Source of the DNA: Meridianimarinicoccus roseus
Lineage (GTDB): Bacteria; Pseudomonadota; Alphaproteobacteria; Rhodobacterales; Rhodobacteraceae
Assembly: GCF_003172915.1 (NCBI RefSeq)
Contig: NZ_QGKU01000060.1
Location: forward strand, 1-64,000
DNA: 64,000 bases
Direction of reading: 5' to 3'
Under the pieces are notes generated by a model. The model was given only the letters and a program-made list of their open reading frames with translations. It searched no databases and was not told where the DNA came from. Positions within the stretch are counted from its first letter, which is position 1; the number at the start of each line of letters is the position of its first letter. A program made the position numbers and the translations under genes. Shown here piece after piece: positions 16,100 through 24,719 of this stretch.

Positions 16100-16991
16100 C
16101 CTCATGCTGGCCGCCGCGATCCTTGTGGCGGGCTGGTCGGCGCTGTCGGCGCCGGACCGCACTGGCGCGATCGCGGGGTTCTTGGTCTTCGGGCTTCTGG
16201 TGGCGCTATCTTGGGTTCGGCTGGACGCGCCCGACGTGGCGCTGGCAGAAGCGGCGATCGGGTCCGGCTTGACCGGCGCGCTCATGCTGCGCGCAGCCGG
16301 TCGTATGGCCCCGCCCGCCGCCGATCGCGTACCGCGCGCTCAGCGGGCCGCAGCGGCGCTGCTGGCCTGCGGGCTTGCGGGCGGCCTCGCGGTCGCCGTG
16401 ATGGACCTGCCGGGAGCCACAATCGTCTACGACCCGCTGGTGCGTGCGGACCTTGGACAGAGCGGGGTAAGCAACCCGGTGACGGCGGTGCTGCTGAACT
16501 TCCGCGCCTGGGACACGCTGCTGGAAATGGCAGTGCTTCTGGCTGCGCTGGTGCTGGTTGCCGCCCTCGGCCCCCGCGGAACACCGCGACCGGCGCGGCT
16601 TGGGCCGCTGTATACCCCGTTCCTGCGGATCATGGCGCCGCTGTCGGTGCTGGTAGCGGGGCATCTGCTGTGGCTGGGCGCAACCGCGCCGGGCGGTGCA
16701 TTCCAGGCCGGGGCTGTGCTGTGCGGTGGGCTGCTGGCGCTGTATTTCGGCGGCGCGCTCAGGCCCGCGGCTGTGCCTGCCGGGCCGCTTTGGGCGCTAT
16801 GCGCCGCTGGCGTCGCGGTCTTCGCGGCCGCGGCGCTTGCTGCGGAGGTGCTGACAGGCACGCTGCTGGCCTATCCCGACGGCGCCGACAAGATCTGGAT
16901 CCTCGCCATCGAGGGCGGGCTGACCGTGTCGATCGGGGCCACACTTCTGCTTTTGTTCACCGGCCTGCGCCAGGGAGGCGCACGAGCATGA
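16086..16991 (+). CDS. mrpB: Fused DUF4040 (MbhD-like) and MnhB domain subunit
   Basis: 301 residues combining two modules normally found in separate places. Residues 1-75 match the MbhD/DUF4040 domain (PDRTGAIAGFLVFGLLVALS, then RLDAPDVALAEAAIGSGLTG), which in canonical systems is part of the MrpA C terminus. Residues from about 160 match MnhB (RIMAPLSVLVAGHLLWLGAT, APGGAFQAGAVLCGGLLALY). The fusion therefore supplies the MrpA tail in an operon with no stand-alone mrpA. Overlaps mrpG by 14 bases and mrpC by four. Confidence 0.88.
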   Translation: MIVFDLMLAAAILVAGWSALSAPDRTGAIAGFLVFGLLVALSWVRLDAPDVALAEAAIGSGLTGALMLRAAGRMAPPAADRVPRAQRAAAALLACGLAGGLAVAVMDLPGATIVYDPLVRADLGQSGVSNPVTAVLLNFRAWDTLLEMAVLLAALVLVAALGPRGTPRPARLGPLYTPFLRIMAPLSVLVAGHLLWLGATAPGGAFQAGAVLCGGLLALYFGGALRPAAVPAGPLWALCAAGVAVFAAAALAAEVLTGTLLAYPDGADKIWILAIEGGLTVSIGATLLLLFTGLRQGGARA

Positions 16992-17302
16992 CCCCTTTTC
17001 CGTTCCCTGACCTCACCCCGCAATTGATCTATCACTTGGCCGGTGCTGCACTGGTGGGAATCGCGCTCTATCGCGGGGCCACGAGCAGCGACCTGCTGAC
17101 CCGCATCCTCGCGCTCAACGTGCTGTCGGTGGGCATCGCCGCAGTCTTCGTGGCGGCCGCAAATCGCGGCGCGGGCGCAGTCCCCGACCCGGTGCCGCAT
17201 GCCTTCGTGCTGACCGGCATCGTGGTACTGGTCGCGGTTACCGCCGCGCTGTTGGCGTTGGCCGAACGGATCGATCTGACCGGAGCGAAAAGCGATGACT
17301 GA
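16988..17302 (+). CDS. mrpC: Mrp antiporter subunit C (NuoK-like)
   Basis: 104 residues, three membrane helices, homologous to NuoK of complex I. Visible features are LIYHLAGAALVGIALYRG, the SSDLLTRILALNVLSVGIAA segment and PDPVPHAFVLTGIVVLVAVT, where the DPxPxAFVLTxIVI motif is diagnostic of MrpC/MnhC. ATGA overlap with the preceding gene, and its last eight bases overlap the next. Slightly shorter than typical MrpC. Confidence 0.92.
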   Translation: MTPFPFPDLTPQLIYHLAGAALVGIALYRGATSSDLLTRILALNVLSVGIAAVFVAAANRGAGAVPDPVPHAFVLTGIVVLVAVTAALLALAERIDLTGAKSDD

Positions 17303-18749
17303 CACTTCGCTGCTTGTACTGCTGCCGTTCCTCGCGGCCCTGGCAGCCACCATCCACGCGCGCGGCGCGGCAGGATGGGGGCTGGCAGGAACCGTGGCAA
17401 GCGCCGGGCTTGCCGCGCATCTGGCTCTGTCTGTCCATGCCTCCGGGCCCGCGAGCATCGCCATCGGCGGGTGGGCGGCACCGCTGGGCATAACACTGCG
17501 TGCCGACGGGCTGGCCGCGCTGATGATCGCCATGACCGCGCTTGTCGGGCTCGGCGTGTGTGTGCAGGCGCTGGCTGCCTGGGGACTGCGCCCCACTGCC
17601 GTGGAGGACCCGCGCCGCGCCCGGATGCGAATGGGCTTCTGGCCGCTTTGGCTGAGCACGCTGGCCGCACTGAACGGGCTTTACCTGTCGGGCGATCTGT
17701 TCAACCTGTACGTGACCTTCGAGATCCTCGGCCTCGCGGCGGTCGGACTTACGGCGCTGTCGGGCACCCGCCGCGCCCTGCGCGCTGCCTTCGACTACCT
17801 CGTGGCCGGACTTGCCGGAAGCCTTCTGCTTCTGCTGGGCGTCGCGCTGGCCTATGCCGCCGCGGGCCGGGTCGATCTCGGGGTGCTGCCGTTGTTGGCG
17901 GACAGCGCTGCGGGGCGCATCGCCATCGCGCTGATCGTCTCCGGCGTCGGGCTGAAGGCCGCGCTCTTCCCACTGCATTTCTGGATGCCAGCGGCCCATT
18001 CCAGCGCCGCGCCCGCCGCAAGCGCGATCCTGTCGGCGCTGGTTGTCAAGGGCGCGCTCTATCTCGCGCTGCGGCTGCTGCTGGAAGGCGGGCTTGTCGC
18101 CGACGCGCTGCGCTGGGGCCTTATCTGCCTTGGCGCCGGAGGGATGGCCTGGGGTTCGGTCTGCGCGCTGCGCGCAGACCGCCTGAAGCTGCTCGTGGCC
18201 TACTCGACCGTAGCGCAGATCGGTTTGATCATGTTGGCGATCTCGGTCGCGGGTGACCCACTGACCGGCACCGCTTGGCAGGCGGCGGCGCTGCTGATGC
18301 TCAGCCACGCGCTGGCCAAGGCGGCAATGTTCCTGGCCGTCGGGCGCATCGCCGAAGAGCTGGGCCATGACCGGATCTCAGGCCTGAACCGGTCCGACCT
18401 GCGCCCAGGCGCGGCGGAATTCGCCTTTGCCATTGCCGCGATCAGCCTGATCGGTCTGCCGCCCACCGCCGGGTTCGTCGGCAAGTGGGTACTGATCGAC
18501 GGGCTGATCGGGCAGGGTGCGTGGCCGGTTGTGGCGCTGGTTCTGACCGGCACGGTGCTGAGCGTGGCCTACCTGTCGCGGGTCGTCTCGCGTTGCCTGC
18601 GCGGCGGGCCGCACATCGCGCCGGGCGCGCGCCGCCCCCCGTGGCGCGCGGGCGACGTCGCCGCCATCGGCCTTGCCTTCACGGCCCTGTTCATGGGCCT
18701 GCTTTCCGCCGCGCCGCTGGCGCTTTTGAACGGACCGTTGCTGTCATGA
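17295..18749 (+). CDS. mrpD: Mrp antiporter subunit D, first copy
   Basis: 484 residues, a 14-helix NuoL/M/N-type proton-conducting subunit. The two key channel residues are present: Glu143 in FNLYVTFEILGLAA (helix 5) and Lys221 in VGLKAALFPLHFWMPAAHS (helix 7). LLVAYSTVAQIG and GLPPTAGFVGKWVLIDG are further conserved blocks. Expected to carry one ion-translocation pathway. Its stop overlaps the next D-like gene by four bases. Confidence 0.92.
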   Translation: MTDTSLLVLLPFLAALAATIHARGAAGWGLAGTVASAGLAAHLALSVHASGPASIAIGGWAAPLGITLRADGLAALMIAMTALVGLGVCVQALAAWGLRPTAVEDPRRARMRMGFWPLWLSTLAALNGLYLSGDLFNLYVTFEILGLAAVGLTALSGTRRALRAAFDYLVAGLAGSLLLLLGVALAYAAAGRVDLGVLPLLADSAAGRIAIALIVSGVGLKAALFPLHFWMPAAHSSAAPAASAILSALVVKGALYLALRLLLEGGLVADALRWGLICLGAGGMAWGSVCALRADRLKLLVAYSTVAQIGLIMLAISVAGDPLTGTAWQAAALLMLSHALAKAAMFLAVGRIAEELGHDRISGLNRSDLRPGAAEFAFAIAAISLIGLPPTAGFVGKWVLIDGLIGQGAWPVVALVLTGTVLSVAYLSRVVSRCLRGGPHIAPGARRPPWRAGDVAAIGLAFTALFMGLLSAAPLALLNGPLLS

Positions 18750-20224
18750 TCGAGACTTGGCTTCCCGTGGCTATCCTAATGACCTCGCTGGGCGTCGCCC
18801 CGGTGATCCTTATGATACCCGACGGCGCGCGCACGCTGCGCACCACCGTCAACCTCGCGGCGGCCAGCGTGAAGGTCTGCCTTGTCGGCTGGCTTGCCTG
18901 GCAGGTTGCGCGCGGCACCGATTTCGAGGCCCGGTTGCCGGTGGCTCCTGGGCTCGACCTTGTGCTGCAGGCCGACGCGCTGTCCGTGCTGTTCCTCGCG
19001 CTGTCGGCGGTACTGTGGTTCCTGACCACGATCTACGCCGTCGGCTACCTGGAAGGCGGGACCGACCGCAGCCGCTTCTTCGGCTTCTTCAGCCTTTGCG
19101 TTGCTGCGACCGTCGGCATCGCGATGTCCGGCAACCTGTTTACCTTCCTGATCTTCTTCGAGGTGCTGACGCTGGCCACATGGCCACTCGTGGTGCATCG
19201 CGGCAGCGCCGAGGCGCATCGCGCTGGCCGCATCTACCTTGCATACACGCTGGGTGGAGGGCTGGCGCTGACGCTGGGCACGATCTGGCTTTATGCGCTG
19301 GCGGGCGACGTGACCTTCACGCCACAGGGTACGCTGGGCAATCTGCCCGCGGAACACCCGGTGACGCTTCGGATCATCTTCCTGCTTCTGATCGCGGGCG
19401 TCGGGGTGAAGGCGGCGCTGGTTCCGCTACACGGCTGGCTGCCGATCTCGATGGTCGCCCCTGCGCCGGTCAGCGCGCTGCTGCACGCGGTCGCGGTGGT
19501 CAAGGCGGGCGCCTTCGGGATCATGCGGATCGTCTACGACGTGTTCGGGGTGGAAACGACACAGGCGCTGGGTCTTGCCATGCCTCTGGCGGCGGCGGCC
19601 GCGGTCACGATCATCTGGGGCTCGCTGCGGGCGCTGACGCAAGACGACCTCAAGAAGCGCCTCGCCTATTCGACCGTCAGCCAAGTGTCCTACATCACGC
19701 TGGGTGTCGCGCTGATCTCGCCGGTGGCGGCAATCGGAGGGCTGGCCCACCTGATCCATCAGGGGATCATGAAGATCACGCTGTTCCTTGCCGCAGGTAA
19801 TTTCGCCGAAGGGCAGGGCGTGAAAAAAGTCAGTCAGATGGACGGCATGGGCCGCCTGATGCCCGGTGCCACGCTGGCCTTCACGGTCGGCGCGCTGGGA
19901 ATGATCGGGGTGCCGCCACTCGCTGGGTTCGTCAGCAAGTGGTACCTCGCCGCCGGAGGGCTGGATGCGCAGGCGCCGCTGGTGATTGCGCTGCTGGCCG
20001 GATCGTCGCTGATGAACGCTGCGTATTTCCTGCCGATCCTGCACCGTGCGTGGTTCCGCCCGCCGCCGGAGACGCCAGCCCCCCGCCTGCGCCGCATCGG
20101 CTGGATGCTGGCAGTGCCGCCGGCCATCACGGCCGGACTGATCCTTGCGGCCGGCCTTCTGGCCAATGCCCCATTCAGCCCGCTCGGCTGGACCCGATTC
20201 ATCGTTTCGCTGGAATACATATGA
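18746..20224 (+). CDS. NuoL/MrpD-like proton-conducting subunit, second copy
   Basis: 492 residues, same fold as the preceding protein but clearly diverged. It keeps the key pair Glu139 (FLIFFEVLTLATWPLV) and Lys222 (VGVKAALVPLHGWLPISMV) and a second lysine in SALLHAVAVVKAGAFGIMRI, a block more like MrpA/NuoL than MrpD. It may therefore take the place of the MrpA N-terminal channel. It begins four bases inside the previous stop. RLAYSTVSQVSYITLG and GVPPLAGFVSKWYLAAGG are further conserved blocks. Confidence 0.9.
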   Translation: MIETWLPVAILMTSLGVAPVILMIPDGARTLRTTVNLAAASVKVCLVGWLAWQVARGTDFEARLPVAPGLDLVLQADALSVLFLALSAVLWFLTTIYAVGYLEGGTDRSRFFGFFSLCVAATVGIAMSGNLFTFLIFFEVLTLATWPLVVHRGSAEAHRAGRIYLAYTLGGGLALTLGTIWLYALAGDVTFTPQGTLGNLPAEHPVTLRIIFLLLIAGVGVKAALVPLHGWLPISMVAPAPVSALLHAVAVVKAGAFGIMRIVYDVFGVETTQALGLAMPLAAAAAVTIIWGSLRALTQDDLKKRLAYSTVSQVSYITLGVALISPVAAIGGLAHLIHQGIMKITLFLAAGNFAEGQGVKKVSQMDGMGRLMPGATLAFTVGALGMIGVPPLAGFVSKWYLAAGGLDAQAPLVIALLAGSSLMNAAYFLPILHRAWFRPPPETPAPRLRRIGWMLAVPPAITAGLILAAGLLANAPFSPLGWTRFIVSLEYI

Positions 20225-21954
20225 TCGAGCTTCCCCTCTTCCTCGTTCCGGGCGCACCGCTTGCCCTATTGATCCTGTTCGCGCTGCCTCAGGCCCGCGC
20301 CACTGCCCGCGCGCTGGTGCCGGTGGCCCCGCTGCCCGCTCTTCTGGCTGCGCTGGCCCCGGTGGCCCCTCCGCCGCTCGCGCTCGACTGGCTTCTGCTG
20401 GGCACCCGGCTTGCGCTCACCGAAACCGGCGCCACATTCCTAGCCTTTTCGGCGCTGCTGTGGGCGCTCGCGGGATGGGGCGCGGAGCGGCTACTGGTGC
20501 GCGATCCGGCCCGCGACCGTTTCAGCGTCTGCCTGCTGCTGGCCATGACCGGCAATCTGGGGCTGCTTGTGGCGCAGGACCTTGGCAGCTTCTACGCGTT
20601 TTTCGCAATGATGAGCCTCGCGTCCTGGGGGCTGGTGCTGCATGGTGGTGGCGCGGCACAGGTCTTCGCCGGGCGCATCTACATCGCCTTCGCCATTCTA
20701 GGCGAGGTGGCGCTGTTCGCCGGTCTGGCGATGGGTGCTTTCGCCACCGGCACCTACATGCTGGCCGACCTCGCGCAACCGGGGGTGCCGCCGCTGGCGC
20801 TGGCGCTGGTCGCGGTTGGCTTTTTGATCAAATTGGGGGCGGTGCCGCTGCACCTGTGGCTGCCGCTGGCACATTCCGCAGCACCCGCCCCTGCCAGCGC
20901 GGTGCTGTCGGGGGCGATGCTCAAGGCGGGGCTGTTCGGCCTGATGACGGTGCTGCCGCTTGGCGCTGTCGTTGCCCCCGAGGCCGGCGCTCTGCTGGCC
21001 GCGATGGCGGTGGCGGGCCTGCTGATCGCGCCGCTTCTGGGGCTTGTGCAGGGCGACCCGAAGGCCGTGCTGGCCTATTCCAGCATCGGCCAGATGAGCC
21101 TCATGGCGCTGGGTCTTGGCGTGGGGCTTGCCGCGCCCGAGGCATGGCCCGCCATCGCGGTCGCGCTGGTCCTGCTGGCTGCGCACCATGCCTTCGCCAA
21201 GGCGGCCTTGTTTCTCGGTGTGCCGGTCGTCTGGGCCACCGGGATCGGCTGGCCGCGTGCGCTGGTGCTGGGCGCTATGGCGCTGCCCGCCGCCGCGCTG
21301 ATCGGCCTGCCGGGCACCAGTGGCGGGCTGGCCAAGGACGCGATCAAGACAGCGGTTGCGGTCGGACCGGGGGCCTGGGCGTTCTGGCTGGCCCCAGCGC
21401 TGTTCGCCGCCAGCCTCGGGACCGCGTGCCTCATGCTGCGCGCCTTCGCGCTGCTGGCCGCCGCGCCCATTCGGGCCGAAGTGCCGCGCGGCGTCGCTCT
21501 GCCCTTCGCCGTGGCGGTAGGCCTTGGAGTGGCTGGGCTGGCGCTTATCCCCGTACCGACGCACGCGGCGAAGGCTGCGGTTCCGTCGGACCTGCTGCCG
21601 CTCGCGATGGCCGCGGCGCTGGCGGCGCTGACGCTGGCTGCCGTGCGCCTCGCCCGTGTTCGGCTGGTGCCGCCCGCGCCCGGCGGGCTGCTGGCCGCGT
21701 TCGAACAGGTGCCCGTCCCTGCACCGGTGCTGGCGTTGCCCGCCCCCGAGCGGCGCGGCCGCGCGCTGGCCCCGCGGCGGCGGCGGCGACCGGACGGGCT
21801 GGCGCAGAGCGGCGGGCTTGCGATCCTCGGTATGGCGGCGGCGCTTGCTCTGGCCGCAGTGATGCTGCCCGAACCCGCCGGGTCGGCCAACCCGACGTCC
21901 GGCGCGCCAGCACCCGCCGCCGCGCCCGCACAGTCGCCCGCCGCCGGGGACTAG
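20221..21954 (+). CDS. NuoL/MrpD-like subunit, third copy, helix-5 Glu replaced
   Basis: 577 residues and the last gene of the operon. The fold is kept: Lys204 in FLIKLGAVPLHLWLPLAHS and the AYSSIGQMSLMALGLG block are clear. The usual helix-5 glutamate is absent: FYAFFAMMSLASWGLVLHGG aligns Ala129 with Glu139 of the second copy. It also carries a long C-terminal extension, with an arginine-rich stretch (residues about 505-525: ERRGRALAPRRRRRPDG), one more hydrophobic helix and an Ala/Pro tail. A proton path through this subunit may be altered, or the protein may be structural. Ends convergent with the agmatinase-like gene, 20 bases apart. Confidence 0.85.
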   Translation: MIELPLFLVPGAPLALLILFALPQARATARALVPVAPLPALLAALAPVAPPPLALDWLLLGTRLALTETGATFLAFSALLWALAGWGAERLLVRDPARDRFSVCLLLAMTGNLGLLVAQDLGSFYAFFAMMSLASWGLVLHGGGAAQVFAGRIYIAFAILGEVALFAGLAMGAFATGTYMLADLAQPGVPPLALALVAVGFLIKLGAVPLHLWLPLAHSAAPAPASAVLSGAMLKAGLFGLMTVLPLGAVVAPEAGALLAAMAVAGLLIAPLLGLVQGDPKAVLAYSSIGQMSLMALGLGVGLAAPEAWPAIAVALVLLAAHHAFAKAALFLGVPVVWATGIGWPRALVLGAMALPAAALIGLPGTSGGLAKDAIKTAVAVGPGAWAFWLAPALFAASLGTACLMLRAFALLAAAPIRAEVPRGVALPFAVAVGLGVAGLALIPVPTHAAKAAVPSDLLPLAMAAALAALTLAAVRLARVRLVPPAPGGLLAAFEQVPVPAPVLALPAPERRGRALAPRRRRRPDGLAQSGGLAILGMAAALALAAVMLPEPAGSANPTSGAPAPAAAPAQSPAAGD

Positions 21955-21973
21955 GCGGCCCGGCAGGCGGCGA

Positions 21974-22918
21974 TCAGCCCGGCCGGGCGGTCAGCACGCA
22001 GAGCATCTCGAACAGCAGGTTGGCGCCGATCAGCGCCGTGTTGCCCGACGGATCATAGGGCGGCGAGACCTCCACGAGGTCGCCTCCCACGAGGTTCAGA
22101 CCCGCCATTCCGCGCACGATCTCAAGCGCCTGCCAGGTCGACAGACCGCCCGGTTCGACCGTGCCCGTGCCCGGCGCGAAGGCCGGGTCAAGGCTGTCGA
22201 TATCGAAGCTGAGATAGACCGGCGCATCGCCCACCCTATCGCGGACCCTTTTCATCAGCGGCGCGAGCGAGCGGTACCAGCATTCTTCCGCCTGCACGAC
22301 GGTCCAGCCTCGCTCTCGGCCCCAGTCGAAGTCTTCGGGTGCATAACCGGTGCCGCGCAGCCCGATCTGAAACACCTTGTCATCGATCAGGCAACCGTCC
22401 TCCCAGGCGCGGCGGAACGGACAACCATGCGCCACGGTTTCGCCGAACATGGTGTCGTTGATGTCCGCATGGGCATCCACATGCACCAGCGCGACCGGCC
22501 CGTGCCGGTCCTTCATCGCACGCAGGATCGGCCATGTCAGCGTGTGGTCCCCGCCCATCGTCAGCGGCACCGCGCCCGACCCAAGAAGGCCGCTGAAATG
22601 CTGCGCGATGATGGCGACCGACTTCTTCAGGTCGAAGGTGTTGATCGGAACGTCCCCGACATCGGCCACCTGCAGCGTCTCGAACGGGGCGGCCCGCGTC
22701 GCCATGTTGAAGGGCCGCAGCATCCGGCTTTCGTCGCGGATCTGGCGCGGACCGAGTCGCGTTCCCGGCCGGTTCGAAGTGCCGATATCCATCGGGATGC
22801 CGACGAAACAGGCATCGAGCCCGTCCGCCCCGTCCTGCGCGGGCAGACGCATGAAGGTGGCCGGGCCGCCGAAACGCGGCATTTCGTTACCACCGAGCGG
22901 CTGGTTCAACTGTGTCAT
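21974..22918 (-). CDS. Ureohydrolase: agmatinase or guanidinobutyrase
   Basis: 314 residues of the arginase/agmatinase fold, hydrolysing a guanidino group to urea and an amine. All metal-binding motifs of the di-manganese centre are present: GGDHT at 122-126, DAHAD at 148-152 and SFDIDSLDP at 237-245. The MFGETVAHGCPFRRA segment (157-171) fits the agmatinase/guanidinobutyrase branch rather than arginase. The precise substrate (agmatine, 4-guanidinobutyrate or another guanidino acid) cannot be settled by eye. It is coupled to the upstream TetR gene by a four-base overlap and faces the importer/MBL/ALDH operon across a divergent promoter. Confidence 0.88.
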   Translation of the reverse strand: MTQLNQPLGGNEMPRFGGPATFMRLPAQDGADGLDACFVGIPMDIGTSNRPGTRLGPRQIRDESRMLRPFNMATRAAPFETLQVADVGDVPINTFDLKKSVAIIAQHFSGLLGSGAVPLTMGGDHTLTWPILRAMKDRHGPVALVHVDAHADINDTMFGETVAHGCPFRRAWEDGCLIDDKVFQIGLRGTGYAPEDFDWGRERGWTVVQAEECWYRSLAPLMKRVRDRVGDAPVYLSFDIDSLDPAFAPGTGTVEPGGLSTWQALEIVRGMAGLNLVGGDLVEVSPPYDPSGNTALIGANLLFEMLCVLTARPG

Positions 22919-23538
22919 GATTGCTCCGTTGCGATCAGGCGGGCGAGGGGGCGGGTCTGGTCCGCCACGGCGGCGCGCAACTGCGCCAGCGTCATGGCGT
23001 CGTCCTTGACGAATTCGAGGAACATCATGTTCAGGTTGTTGAACACCAGTTGACCGATCGCCGCCGGGTCGATCTCGGGCCGGACCTCGCCGCGCGCTTG
23101 CAGGCGGACGATCAGGTCCGTCACCTGCGCCGCCAGCTTTCGGTCGAGCGCGCTGTAACGCAGGCCGTTAGGCGTTTCCGGCGCGTCGATCGACAGCGCC
23201 ATGGCGGAGCGCCACATCTCCTTGCTGAGATATTCCAGCGAATGGTCGTAGTAGCTGTAGATCAGCGCAAGAAGCGCCTCGGCCACGCCGTGCGGCGGGT
23301 CCGCGACAAGCCGTCGGCCCATGCCCAGCACTTCCTCGACCTCCAGAGCCACGGTGGCTATCAGGATATCGCCCTTGGTGCGGTAGTAATTGTAGACCGT
23401 CCCGACCGACACATCAGCCCGGTCCGCCAGGTCCTCCAGCCGCACCGCGTGGTAGCCGCGCGCCTTGAACAGCGTCACGGCAGCCGACAGGATGCGCTTC
23501 TCGCGGTCCGCCTTCTGCCGATCTCTTAGGCCAGCCAT
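22915..23538 (-). CDS. TetR-family repressor of the guanidino/amine cluster
   Basis: 207 residues. An N-terminal TetR helix-turn-helix (residues about 12-58: REKRILSAAVTLFKARGYHA, then LEDLADRADVSVGTVYNYYRTKGDIL) is followed by an all-helical ligand domain. It precedes the ureohydrolase gene with ATGA overlap and diverges from the ABC importer operon, so it is well placed to repress both directions, relieved by a substrate or intermediate (inference). Candidate operators lie in the 125-base divergent region. Confidence 0.9.
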   Translation of the reverse strand: MAGLRDRQKADREKRILSAAVTLFKARGYHAVRLEDLADRADVSVGTVYNYYRTKGDILIATVALEVEEVLGMGRRLVADPPHGVAEALLALIYSYYDHSLEYLSKEMWRSAMALSIDAPETPNGLRYSALDRKLAAQVTDLIVRLQARGEVRPEIDPAAIGQLVFNNLNMMFLEFVKDDAMTLAQLRAAVADQTRPLARLIATEQS

Positions 23539-23566
23539 CCCGTTCCCCGGTAAAAGTTTCGCATCC

Positions 23567-23606
23567 GTTCAAGTTTTATGTTGACTGCAAAATTGAACGC
23601 ACTCAA
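23567..23606. promoter_or_regulatory. Divergent promoter with inverted repeats, likely TetR operator
   Basis: GTTCAA (23567-23572) is mirrored by TTGAAC (23593-23598), and a compact palindrome TTGA-ACGCAC-TCAA spans 23593-23606. A -35-like TTGACT (23581-23586) lies between them, so the compact palindrome would sit in the spacer of a rightward promoter. AT-rich for this genome and located between the tetR start and the importer start. Confidence 0.5.
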
Positions 23607-23663
23607 CTTTTTTCTGCAAGCGGCCGTCACGCGCCGCGCAAGAAATCAACAGGGGGTTATCCG

Positions 23664-24719
23664 ATGTCGTCACGACTGCTTTTGTGCCTTGGCACCACGG
23701 CTCTGGCGGGCCTGGCAGGCGCCGCCGCCGCGCAGGAGGAACTGAACGCACTGGTGTGGTGCGACCATACCGACGACGCGCTTATCGCACCGTTCGAGGA
23801 GGCGCATGGCGTCACCGTTAACCTGCGCGAATACGAAGGCACCGGTGCGGCGCTTGCGCTGCTGGAACAGTCCCGCCCCGGCGACTGGGATGTTCTGGTC
23901 ATCGACGGCATCGACGTGTTCCGCGCAGTGGAGGCCGGGCTGCTGGCCGAACTGCCCGCGGATGCTCTTCCAACGGGCGATTTCTTTCCCGAAGTGGTGA
24001 TGGCGGAAAACAACATTGTAGACGGCAAGACCTATGCCGTAACCGAGAAATTCGGTTACAACACGATCTCGTACAACGCGGCGAAGGTGGACCCGGCAGA
24101 CATGAGCGACCTATCGGCGGTCTGGTCCGAGAAATACGCGGGCCGGCTGTCGATCTACGACTACTACCTGCCGGTGATGGGGTTGGCCGCAATCGCGGGC
24201 GGCATACCCACTGCCGAGATCGGCACGGACGACCTGAGCGCGATCGGCGAGACGCTGGCGACCATGCGCTCGCGCGCGGCTTCTGTTGCCGGGGTTGTCG
24301 CGGCGCAGACGGCGCTGGCCACTGGCGAAGTCGACATCGTCGTGGGCGGGGGTGAATGGCTGACCGCCGTGCTGGCCGAGGAACAGCCTGACCTGACCTG
24401 GACCATCCCGGAACAGGGCGCAGTTCGCTGGGCGCAGTCCATCGGCGTGCTCGAAGGTAGTGAGAAGCCCGATCTTGCGCTGGAATTCGTGAAGTACATC
24501 GTCAGCCCGGAAGGGCAGGCGCGGCTTGCGACGTCTTCGTGCTTTTGGGGGATGCCGGCCAACGCAAAGGCGGGTGACATCCTGACCGACGCGCAGAAGG
24601 CCGTTCTGCGCTGGGACGACCAGCCGGACTACTTGAGCCGCACGCAACTTTACCCTGCGCCCGATACCGATCTCGACATCGAGATGCAGGATCTCTGGCT
24701 GGACACGCTGCAACAGTGA
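23664..24719 (+). CDS. Periplasmic binding protein of second ABC importer, PotD-like
   Basis: 351 residues with a Sec signal peptide (LLLCLGTTALAGLAGAAAA, cleaved near residue 23), then a family-1 binding-protein fold (ALVWCDHTDDALIAPFEEAH). A GGGGG ribosome site precedes the ATG. First gene of a six-gene operon (binding protein, two permeases, ATPase, MBL hydrolase, aldehyde dehydrogenase), each coupled by four-base overlaps or a few bases. With the divergent ureohydrolase, a cationic amine or guanidino compound is the most likely ligand (inference). Confidence 0.9.
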   Translation: MSSRLLLCLGTTALAGLAGAAAAQEELNALVWCDHTDDALIAPFEEAHGVTVNLREYEGTGAALALLEQSRPGDWDVLVIDGIDVFRAVEAGLLAELPADALPTGDFFPEVVMAENNIVDGKTYAVTEKFGYNTISYNAAKVDPADMSDLSAVWSEKYAGRLSIYDYYLPVMGLAAIAGGIPTAEIGTDDLSAIGETLATMRSRAASVAGVVAAQTALATGEVDIVVGGGEWLTAVLAEEQPDLTWTIPEQGAVRWAQSIGVLEGSEKPDLALEFVKYIVSPEGQARLATSSCFWGMPANAKAGDILTDAQKAVLRWDDQPDYLSRTQLYPAPDTDLDIEMQDLWLDTLQQ

